Assembly: GCA_003164415.1 (NCBI GenBank)
Contig: PLTK01000050.1
Coordinates: forward strand, 1-11,318
Reading direction: 5' to 3'
Length of the DNA stretch: 11,318 nucleotides
DNA from: Methanobacterium sp.
GTDB taxonomy: Archaea > Methanobacteriota > Methanobacteria > Methanobacteriales > Methanobacteriaceae
Shown: piece by piece, positions 5,624-11,318 of the stretch
Numbering within the stretch: the stretch's first letter is position 1
Layout: the number at the start of each line of letters is the position of its first letter
Notes under the pieces: model-generated
Told to the model about the DNA's origin: nothing
What the model saw: only the letters and a program-made list of their open reading frames with translations
Database searches by the model: none
Made by a program: the position numbers and the translations under genes

Positions 5624-6785
5624 AGCGCAGTGCCTCCGTTGGTGATAGTCTTGAAGCTCTGTATGCTGGATACAAACCGCCTATAACACCCACAAGGAAT
5701 GCTACTACAAATGCTCTTAGGAATATATCGTATGCAAATGATGGTTTAATTATTCCACCAACAGATGGGCTCAATGTTAATATGAGTTCAACCCCAACAA
5801 CAGCGACTATTGTACCAATGACAAACGCGAGTAGCGTTAATACTATAGATTCTCCAAGTATCATACCGAGTATTCTTCTATCTCTCCATCCAACAGCTTT
5901 TAATACTCCTATTTCCCTTGTTCTTTCATAAACAGACATTATCATGGTATTTATAACACCAACAGCTCCAATAAATATTGCTAGGAGTGAAATTGCCCAG
6001 CTTGCAGTGTTTATGAAACTTAGTCCCTGATTTATTCTGTTGGCTTCATCAGCTGCAGTTGTTGTGGAAAGTTGGTTGGGATATGCGTTTTCTATTGATT
6101 GGCTGACTGTGGTCACATTTGCATTATCCGTTACCTTAACTAACACGTCGCTAATCTTGTTTGGGTTGTTTGTTAAATTTTGGAGAGTTGAAAGGGGCAT
6201 CATAATCCCTGCATCGGTTATGAAATTTCCTGTTTCGTAGGTTCCAGTGATTGTGAAGTTTTTGCCGTACAGATCTATGGTGTCTCCAACTGTTTTGTTA
6301 AGACTCTGAGCTATAGTTGTACCCATTATAACTTGATTTGTACTGGTATTGGTAAACTCAGTACCATTAACAGTATCTATACCTATCAAACTCAACTTGC
6401 TGGCATCTATTCCTGTTATTGATACTCCACCTTCAGCGCCAAAACCGCCAGCAGAGCTGTTGGTAGTTGTGGCTGATACAGTTGTGGATGTGTTAGTTGC
6501 TCTTAAAATTCCGGTTGTATCCTTAACACCACTTATATTAAGAAGTGAAGAGGCCAGTGATTCATTGAGTGATCCACCCGATCCGAAACTGCTTGAACCT
6601 GTTTGAATTACAGTTATTTCAGCTGCACCCGCCTTAAGGGTACTTTGTGTGGAGTTTTCTAATCCTCCAGTAACCATTCCTAGGGCCACGATAACTATTA
6701 TTCCAATAGATATCCCAACGATAGCAAGGGCACTTCTTGTTTTGTTTCTGAATGGATTTTTTACCACCAGCGATAAAAATGACAT
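5616..6785 (-). CDS. ABC transporter permease, MacB/FtsX type
   Basis: The permease partner of the overlapping ATPase. From ATG 6785 it has 389 residues: a short amphipathic N-terminus (MSFLSLVVKNPFRNKTRS), helix 1 (about 20-40), a large external MacB-type domain (about 41-260), and three further helices (about 263-285, 311-337 and 353-374). The cytoplasmic loop YERTREIGVLKAVGWRDR and the C-terminal LYPAYRASRLSPTEALRYE are hallmark FtsX/MacB sequences. The external domain has Gly/Ser/Thr-rich stretches and many N-X-S/T sequons, consistent with a glycosylated surface part. The frame also offers a TTG at 6827 adding 14 residues after GGGTGAGAA; I prefer the ATG because the resulting N-terminus is the family norm. 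Archaea lack an outer membrane, so the partner proteins of bacterial MacB are absent. The substrate is unknown. Confidence 0.9.
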   Translation of the reverse strand: MSFLSLVVKNPFRNKTRSALAIVGISIGIIVIVALGMVTGGLENSTQSTLKAGAAEITVIQTGSSSFGSGGSLNESLASSLLNISGVKDTTGILRATNTSTTVSATTTNSSAGGFGAEGGVSITGIDASKLSLIGIDTVNGTEFTNTSTNQVIMGTTIAQSLNKTVGDTIDLYGKNFTITGTYETGNFITDAGIMMPLSTLQNLTNNPNKISDVLVKVTDNANVTTVSQSIENAYPNQLSTTTAADEANRINQGLSFINTASWAISLLAIFIGAVGVINTMIMSVYERTREIGVLKAVGWRDRRILGMILGESIVLTLLAFVIGTIVAVVGVELILTLSPSVGGIIKPSFAYDIFLRAFVVAFLVGVIGGLYPAYRASRLSPTEALRYE

Positions 6786-6806
6786 AATTAACTTCTTTTC
6801 ACAACC

Positions 6807-6813
6807 TTTTATA
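6807..6813 (-). promoter_or_regulatory. TATA-like box close to the permease start
   Basis: TATAAAA on the minus strand (6813-6807) lies so close to ATG 6785 that a start site 25-30 bases from it would fall on or next to the ATG, giving a leaderless message. The alternative is a box further up (AAATTATAAACC, about 6896-6885) with a leader that could use the TTG at 6827. Confidence 0.3.
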
Positions 6814-7000
6814 GTACCTATGCACAATTCTCACCCAAATCTTGTTGAACCTTTTACTATGAAATCCTACTCATAATCATTGCATGGTTTATAATTTCTG
6901 GGAAATTGTAATTATTTTATTTATTTTTTCTAAATTATATTATTTATATGTAAAAAAATATGATCTGTTCATTCAAATATCAAAGATTAAGTTAAATCAT

Positions 7001-7008
7001 AAAAAAAA
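7001..7008 (-). terminator. T8 terminator of the Hsp20 gene
   Basis: Eight T residues on the minus strand lie 21 bases beyond the Hsp20 stop codon. The run separates this gene from the transporter operon, which therefore has its own promoter. Confidence 0.55.
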
Positions 7009-7029
7009 TAATTGAAGTGGATAGTTATT

Positions 7030-7722
7030 TTATTCAATTTTCACTTTGATTTTTTCTTCCTGAACTTTAGGAAGTTCAATTGTTAAGACTGAGTCCGCAA
7101 AGCTTGCTGAAACTTTTTTAACGTCAATTATAACTGGAAGTGGTATAATTCTAACAGTTTCACCATAATTTCTTTCATTTTTGATGAACTCCAGATTTTC
7201 ATCTTTTTCTTCGAATTTTGCAACGATCTCGACGGAATCTTCGGTAATGTTTACATTAATATCTTCTTTTGATAGTGGTGGAAGGTCGGTCTTGATTATT
7301 ATACTGTTTTCTGTCTTTATGACATCTGTAAGAAGTTTTTCACCAGCAGTATAATCGGCTATTGTTTTTCCAAATTCTTCCTGTTTATCCTTCAAACTGC
7401 TGATAAATTCGTTTATCATACTTTCTGCTTGAGTTCTTGTTTTTTCAGCATTCTCTTTGAATTCGGCAGATCTTTCGGAGGCATTTTCCTTTATTTCAGC
7501 TGTTTTATTGGTAGTTGTTTCCTTTATTTCATCTGTTTTCATGAGAGCACTATCTTTTGCATCTGCTGTCTTTTTTAAAGCACCTTTTTTCACTTCAATG
7601 GCATTATTCTTGAGTTCTTCTTGTTTTACCAGTGTTTTTGCTTTTACTTCGTCAGCTTTATTTTTTGCTAGTAATGTTTTTTTCTGTAATTCATCCTTCA
7701 TTGCATCTTTCTTCTTAGACAT
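7030..7722 (-). CDS. Hsp20 small heat-shock protein with long N-terminal hendecad-repeat region
   Basis: The 230-residue product starts at ATG 7722: GAGGTGA (7734-7728) stands 5 bases before it and overlaps the alternative GTG at 7731. Residues about 128-230 are an alpha-crystallin domain with ASFADSVLTIELPK (207-219 region) as the conserved A-x-x-x-x-x-V-L signature and a final KIKVKIE resembling the I-x-I tail. Residues 1-100 are highly charged and helical. Five 11-residue units run from 41 to 95, the clearest being TADAKDSALMK, TDEIKETTTNK, TAEIKENASER and SAEFKENAEKT; two more (23-44) precede them with a 7-residue offset. The units resemble group 3 LEA motifs. Typical archaeal Hsp20 has about 140-190 residues and no such region. 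A holdase working under heat, drying or salt stress is inferred. Confidence 0.9.
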   Translation of the reverse strand: MSKKKDAMKDELQKKTLLAKNKADEVKAKTLVKQEELKNNAIEVKKGALKKTADAKDSALMKTDEIKETTTNKTAEIKENASERSAEFKENAEKTRTQAESMINEFISSLKDKQEEFGKTIADYTAGEKLLTDVIKTENSIIIKTDLPPLSKEDINVNITEDSVEIVAKFEEKDENLEFIKNERNYGETVRIIPLPVIIDVKKVSASFADSVLTIELPKVQEEKIKVKIE

Positions 7723-7781
7723 ACAATTCACCTCAAGTTTTTTTTATCTTGATTCAATATTGATTTGAAGCTGAATTAAAT

Positions 7782-7792
7782 TTTCTATAAAT
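7782..7792 (-). promoter_or_regulatory. Probable TATA box of the Hsp20 gene
   Basis: TTTATAGAAAA on the minus strand would place a start near 7761, leaving a leader of about 39 bases with GAGGTGA at its end. I see no obvious inverted repeat that would mark a heat-shock repressor site. Confidence 0.4.
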
Positions 7793-7924
7793 TTTTTTTA
7801 AATGAACTGTGTTTCTGTATGTTTTAAAGACAATAACTCTTTTCGGATAGGTTTGTATTTTTTTTGTAGATATTTTTAATAAATAATTTTCAATTTATTC
7901 TTTATCAGATTTTGAAGGGATTTA

Positions 7925-7935
7925 TTTATATATAA
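7925..7935 (+). promoter_or_regulatory. TATA box in the Hsp20 / 8039-ORF intergenic region
   Basis: TTTATATATAA is a close match to the methanogen TATA consensus. It would start a transcript near 7957, about 80 bases before the small ORF at 8039. The roughly 300-base gap between 7740 and 8038 otherwise holds AT-rich sequence with the Hsp20 promoter and a T8 run near 7859. Confidence 0.4.
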
Positions 7936-8038
7936 TAAAACCAATATTATAGTAACCCAAATTAACTAAAACATATTCATGATTTGATATAAGTTTAATA
8001 TAACAAATTCAAGCTTCACATTAAAAGAGGTGATATTA

Positions 8039-8200
8039 ATGCTTAAAAATATTTATAAATATCAAAATTATCTTAGAAATCAAATCCCTACATTTGGACC
8101 ACTTTATACATCGTTTGTGGTAGTTGTTGAAATGCAGATGGAAGATTTACACGTACTAGAATCTGTGTGCTGTCTCGATGAAATGGCTGAAATTGGATAG
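8039..8200 (+). CDS. Small unrecognised protein (53 residues)
   Basis: ATG 8039 is preceded by AGAGGTGAT (8026-8034), the best match to the archaeal anti-Shine-Dalgarno in the window, at good spacing. The frame encodes 53 residues and ends at TAG 8198-8200. The N-terminus is basic and Tyr/Asn-rich (MLKNIYKYQNYLRNQ); the middle is a short hydrophobic strand (LYTSFVVVVEM), and the C-terminus is acidic with adjacent Cys44-Cys45 (ESVCCLDEMAEIG). There is no convincing membrane helix and no family I recognise. A T7 run at 8235-8241 could end the transcript, making this a single-gene unit between Hsp20 (divergent) and lemA (same strand). The ribosome site and own promoter are the main evidence that it is real; a decayed remnant of a longer gene is the alternative. 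Confidence 0.6.
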   Translation: MLKNIYKYQNYLRNQIPTFGPLYTSFVVVVEMQMEDLHVLESVCCLDEMAEIG

Positions 8201-8234
8201 ATAAAAAAAAATAACCCAAATCCTTAATATTTAA

Positions 8235-8241
8235 TTTTTTT
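8235..8241 (+). terminator. T7 run behind the small ORF
   Basis: Seven T residues 34 bases after the stop codon at 8200 fit archaeal termination and separate the small ORF from the lemA promoter. Confidence 0.4.
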
Positions 8242-8331
8242 ATAATATCCAAAACAAACTTTAGACATCTACCGAATAACTTTTTTAAATATTTTTTAAT
8301 TAAATCAAATTTATTGTATCGAAATTAGATT

Positions 8332-8346
8332 AGCATATATAATATG
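8332..8346 (+). promoter_or_regulatory. Probable TATA box of the lemA operon
   Basis: AGCATATATAATATG would give a start near 8366, about 48 bases before ATG 8414. GGAGG follows at 8402-8406. No other box in the gap is better placed. Confidence 0.45.
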
Positions 8347-8413
8347 TAACCAGATTAATTTTAAATAACAAAATTGTTTAACTATAATATTATAGGATTT
8401 CGGAGGATAAATA

Positions 8414-8965
8414 ATGATTATAGAAATTATAATTCTAATAGTGGTAATTTTACTGGTTATTTATGCTGTTTCGCTTTATAACAGTTTGATAACCCTTAGA
8501 AATCGTGTTAAAAATGCATGGTCACAGATAGATGTCCAACTTAAAAGAAGAACCGATCTTATTCCAAACTTGGTTGAGACTGTAAAGGGTTATGCAACCC
8601 ATGAGAGGGGTGTTTTTGAGAATGTAACCAAGGCAAGATCAGGACTTATGAATGCAACCACGGTAAAAGAAACCGCAGAAGCAAATAATCAGCTAACAGA
8701 AACATTAAAATCTTTATTTGCTGTTGCTGAAAATTATCCCGATCTTAAGGCCAGTGAAAACTTTAGAGAACTGCAGAATACCCTATCAGAAACAGAGGAT
8801 AAGATTGCATATTCCCGTCAGTTTTACAACGACACAGTTTTAATGTACAACAACAAGGTACAGATGTTTCCAAGCAACTTGATAGCTAATACATTCCATT
8901 TCTCCGAAGCAGAATTCTTTGAAGTTGCTGAAACAGAAAAAACAGTTCCAAAAGTAAAATTTTAG
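8414..8965 (+). CDS. lemA: LemA family protein
   Basis: The product has 183 residues, the usual LemA length, from ATG 8414 with GGAGG (8402-8406) 7 bases upstream. An N-terminal helix (about 3-22) is followed by family blocks: YNSLITLRNRVKNAWSQIDV, LKRRTDLIPNLVETVKGYA (about 43-61), LKASENFRELQNTLSETEDKI, and YNDTVLMYNNKVQMFPSNLIA near the C-terminus. LemA proteins are single-pass membrane proteins with a four-helix bundle, placed outside the membrane in most models. Their biochemical role is not settled. The DUF2207 gene follows with its ATG only 9 bases beyond the LemA stop, an arrangement found widely in bacteria and archaea that suggests the two proteins work together in the envelope. Confidence 0.95.
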   Translation: MIIEIIILIVVILLVIYAVSLYNSLITLRNRVKNAWSQIDVQLKRRTDLIPNLVETVKGYATHERGVFENVTKARSGLMNATTVKETAEANNQLTETLKSLFAVAENYPDLKASENFRELQNTLSETEDKIAYSRQFYNDTVLMYNNKVQMFPSNLIANTFHFSEAEFFEVAETEKTVPKVKF

Positions 8966-8974
8966 GTGGAAAAT

Positions 8975-10786
8975 ATGGATAAAACTGTTTATATAGCTTT
9001 AACCGTCTTTTTTTCAATCTCTCTACTTGCAGGTACAGGAGCATCATTTGCAGCTAATAACAACAGCTATTCAATACCCCTCATAAACGAGGATCTATAT
9101 GTACAGAGCGATGGAACACTCCATGTTAAGGAGGTTATCCACTACTCATTCATTGGAACCTTCCATGGAATATACAGAGACATACCTTTAACAGGTTCTC
9201 AGCAAATATCCGATGTTAAAGTAACATCAACGGGTGCATATTCGAATTACACCATAATAAATGACGGAACAACTAAACGCATACAAGTTTTCCTCTATTC
9301 AAATCCTGGAAAAACAATTCCAATCACCAATAGAAATGTGGATGTAACCATTCAATACAATTTTCTAAACGGTATCAATGTATACAATGATGTAGGGGAA
9401 TTACAGTACAAACTGATTGGTCAAAGTTGGGCAGTGGCTGTGGGAAAGGTTATTGCAAATATCCATGTAAACTCTAGTCAAGGTGTACGTTACTGGCTAA
9501 ACCCACCGTACTATGCAACAAATTCAAGCTGGAACAACAATGTACTGCAGATAACGAGTACAAGTATCCCATCGGGACAGTACTTCGAAGTAAGAATGGT
9601 CATACCAAAAAATCAGTTTTTAGCTAATCCCATAAACGCCAACAGAATAAATCAAAATGGATTAAGTAGTATAATATCTATTCAAAACGATTATCAGAAC
9701 AGTCTTAACTTTAAAACTGCATTGTACCATATATTATCAATTTTAATGTTACTGGCACTATTCATACCACTAATAATCTACCTACGTTATGGAAGAGAAC
9801 CAAGAATTGATTACAATGCAGAATATGAAAGAGACATACCAACAAATGATCCACCGGCCATTGTTAATGCGATATGCGGGTCGGGATTATCAAAGAAAAT
9901 TGGAAAACCAGATATGGATGGTTTTAAAGCTACTATAATGGATCTAATCAATAGGAAATATCTTACTATAGAAAAGGAACACTCTGATATGGAGGGTTAT
10001 GGATTAAGGGAGCCTATGTTTTTAAAGGTTAATGCTGATAAGGATTCTTCGACTCTAGAAGAATTTGAACTCGATGTATTGAATTTCCTTAAAAGATTTG
10101 AGGAGAATGGCCTAATATCAATGGACAGAATTTCAGATGATCTTTCGGATCCACAAATAGCAGACAATTTCAGAAACACCTACAACAGCTGGACAAATGA
10201 TATTAAATCCAAATTTTTAGATGATAATGAACTTAAAAAGTTTTTCAACAGAAAGGGTGATTCACTTCTAAAAATATTTGGAGGTTTTAGCCTGGTTGTC
10301 GCTGCGATTGTGTTCATCTTTACCATAACCGATTCCCTACCTGCAGCAAGAATAGCCCTTTTAATGTCAATTATACTGGGGCTTGTGGCAATTATTTCAA
10401 TTATACTTCCCGAAAAGATAGCTGGACAGTGGACTACCTATGGTGAGGAATATGATGCTAAGTGGCATAATTTTAAACGATATATTAAGGATTTCAGTCT
10501 GATAAAAGAATATCCTCCCGATTCAATTGCTATCTGGAACAAGTATCTGGTTTATGCAACGGCTCTTGGTGCTGCTGATGCAGTTAAAAAAGCCATGGAA
10601 CTAAACGTGCCTGGTGAACAACTAGAAGCAAGTGAAATTTACATGTTCTACTATTTCGGTGGAGATATGCTCCTTACATCAGCATTTAATATTGGTATAA
10701 ACCCGGCATCAGGAGCTCTTGATACTTTGGACACCATTGGAAATATTGGTGGTGGTTTTGGCGGAGGTGGAGGAGGAGCATTCTAA
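8975..10786 (+). CDS. DUF2207 membrane protein
   Basis: The product has 603 residues from ATG 8975. AGGTGG (8964-8969) overlaps the LemA stop codon and lies 5 bases before this ATG; an in-frame GTG at 8966 sits inside that site and is rejected. A signal peptide (about 1-27, ending SFAA) leads to the external DUF2207 domain (about 35-245), recognisable by DGTLHVKEVIHYSF and FHGIYRDIPL. Helix at about 249-271, then a cytoplasmic part with a winged-helix-like stretch (GFKATIMDLINRKYLTIEKE), two helices (about 432-453 and 459-479), and a conserved domain with YPPDSIAIWNKYLVYATALG. The C-terminus ends in GGGFGGGGGGAF, as is usual in this family. The function is unknown. Coupling to LemA by close spacing supports a joint envelope role. 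Confidence 0.93.
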   Translation: MDKTVYIALTVFFSISLLAGTGASFAANNNSYSIPLINEDLYVQSDGTLHVKEVIHYSFIGTFHGIYRDIPLTGSQQISDVKVTSTGAYSNYTIINDGTTKRIQVFLYSNPGKTIPITNRNVDVTIQYNFLNGINVYNDVGELQYKLIGQSWAVAVGKVIANIHVNSSQGVRYWLNPPYYATNSSWNNNVLQITSTSIPSGQYFEVRMVIPKNQFLANPINANRINQNGLSSIISIQNDYQNSLNFKTALYHILSILMLLALFIPLIIYLRYGREPRIDYNAEYERDIPTNDPPAIVNAICGSGLSKKIGKPDMDGFKATIMDLINRKYLTIEKEHSDMEGYGLREPMFLKVNADKDSSTLEEFELDVLNFLKRFEENGLISMDRISDDLSDPQIADNFRNTYNSWTNDIKSKFLDDNELKKFFNRKGDSLLKIFGGFSLVVAAIVFIFTITDSLPAARIALLMSIILGLVAIISIILPEKIAGQWTTYGEEYDAKWHNFKRYIKDFSLIKEYPPDSIAIWNKYLVYATALGAADAVKKAMELNVPGEQLEASEIYMFYYFGGDMLLTSAFNIGINPASGALDTLDTIGNIGGGFGGGGGGAF

Positions 10787-10814
10787 AGAAAATATAAAAA
10801 AAATTGTATTAATC

Positions 10815-10848
10815 TGGAATATTCCACAAACTATCTTAATATTTTTTT
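10815..10848 (+). terminator. Palindrome and T7 run behind the DUF2207 gene
   Basis: TGGAATATTCCA (10815-10826) is a perfect palindrome, followed 15 bases later by seven T residues (10842-10848). The T run is likely to end the lemA operon transcript; the palindrome may add to it or be a binding site. Confidence 0.45.
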
Positions 10849-10862
10849 AGTGGATTCGCTTA

Positions 10863-10874
10863 AAAATATAAATT
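10863..10874 (+). promoter_or_regulatory. Probable TATA box of the 10924 gene
   Basis: AAAATATAAATT would give a start near 10895, about 29 bases before ATG 10924, with GGGGGA (10910-10915) between them. Confidence 0.45.
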
Positions 10875-10923
10875 GATAAAGTCTTGAATAGTAGTATAAT
10901 CTAAAAATTGGGGGATTTGATGG

Positions 10924-11318
10924 ATGTATGAATATGGGATTGAATTTTATGAAGATCTTATAGACTATGTTCTTAACAGATTCCAAGTGGACACCCGAAA
11001 TTACAAGATTTTGCTGTTAACGGATCCAGAATTTGATGTTTTCAACTATGAATGTGATGTTGTTAAAACCTTTTATTATATGATAACCCTCAATAATGAA
11101 TTTGGATTTAACATCTACAGGGATAAATATTATGGGATGTTAACAAAAGAATATGGGGAGTTTTTTTATCAAAGTGAGGATGATTCATATATATCTGCTG
11201 CTTTAATTCATATTAACAAGGTATATAATACAATTGCTCCAGTATACGGTGCAATTGAAATTTTAAATGATTATAAAGGTACTGATAAAGATGTCTCTTT
11301 TTTGTATAAACTTCTAAC
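10924..11318 (+). CDS. Unrecognised acidic, Tyr-rich protein (5' part, runs off the right edge)
   Basis: ATG 10924 with GGGGGA (10910-10915) 8 bases upstream opens a frame that stays open for 131 codons to the window end. The product is soluble in appearance: no signal peptide or membrane helix, strongly acidic, and rich in Tyr and Phe (MYEYGIEFYEDLIDYVLNRF, then TFYYMITLNNEF, and YYGMLTKEYGEFFYQSEDD). The second half (SAALIHINKVYNTIAPVYGAI) is probably helical. Its own TATA box and the terminator upstream make it separate from lemA. Codon use resembles the neighbours. I do not recognise a family from this part and assign no function. Confidence 0.7.
   Translation, partial: MYEYGIEFYEDLIDYVLNRFQVDTRNYKILLLTDPEFDVFNYECDVVKTFYYMITLNNEFGFNIYRDKYYGMLTKEYGEFFYQSEDDSYISAALIHINKVYNTIAPVYGAIEILNDYKGTDKDVSFLYKLL

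Noticed and set aside
6040..6876. Three plus-strand open frames opposite the permease
   Set aside because: They lie antisense to a well-recognised permease, lack ribosome binding sites, and have composition expected of the complement of Ser/Thr/Gly-rich coding DNA.
7457..7768. Plus-strand open frame rich in Ser/Phe/Ala opposite the Hsp20 gene
   Set aside because: Its hydrophobic look is the complement of Lys/Glu-rich repeat codons; there is no start signal.
7802..7879. 25-codon frame upstream of the small ORF
   Set aside because: No ribosome binding site and a run of Phe/Tyr codons from T-rich DNA; likely chance.
1..11318. Mobile element, CRISPR or defence system
   Set aside because: No direct repeat array, terminal inverted repeats, transposase, integrase, nuclease or toxin-antitoxin signature was seen on reading both strands.

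Overview
The window reads as chromosomal DNA of a hydrogenotrophic methanogen of the order Methanobacteriales, most like Methanobacterium. The assignment is an inference. It rests on the AT-rich composition, ribosome binding sites close to GGAGGTGAT, several TTG starts, TATA-type promoters instead of bacterial -35/-10 boxes, T8 runs behind genes, and the gene set: a sortase with a long N-terminal extracytoplasmic region, an archaeal MacB-type exporter, a CxxC/CxC zinc-ribbon membrane protein, Hsp20, and a LemA-DUF2207 pair. I see no tRNA, rRNA, CRISPR array, transposase or integrase.

Layout. Positions 1-419 (minus) hold the 5' part of a membrane-anchored SagB/ThcOx-type nitroreductase. Divergent from it, two small paralogous three-helix membrane proteins (511-831, 862-1173, plus) each carry a His-X13-His pair in the last helix, the spacing of b-type cytochromes. 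Convergent to these is a sortase (minus, TTG start at 2139). A membrane-tethered SAM methyltransferase of the FAM173/aKMT type (2395-2928, plus) follows. A gene-free stretch of 635 bases comes next, then two membrane protein genes (3564-4064 and 4111-4773, plus).

A minus-strand MacB/LolCDE-type transporter operon (permease 5616-6785, ATPase 4928-5623, overlapping by 8 bases) is followed upstream by a small heat-shock protein with a long N-terminal region of 11-residue repeats (7030-7722, minus). A 53-residue ORF with a near-perfect ribosome binding site lies at 8039-8200. The lemA-DUF2207 operon runs from 8414 to 10786, and an unrecognised acidic, Tyr-rich protein starts at 10924 and leaves the window at the right edge.

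Theme. Most products are membrane-bound or extracytoplasmic: flavoenzyme, candidate haem proteins, sortase, exporter, LemA/DUF2207. The region looks like a collection of cell-envelope and stress genes in many short transcription units, not one pathway. The least ordinary items are the twin H-X13-H proteins beside an exported flavoenzyme, the Hsp20 with LEA-like hendecad repeats, and a sortase that lacks the usual catalytic arginine after its cysteine.
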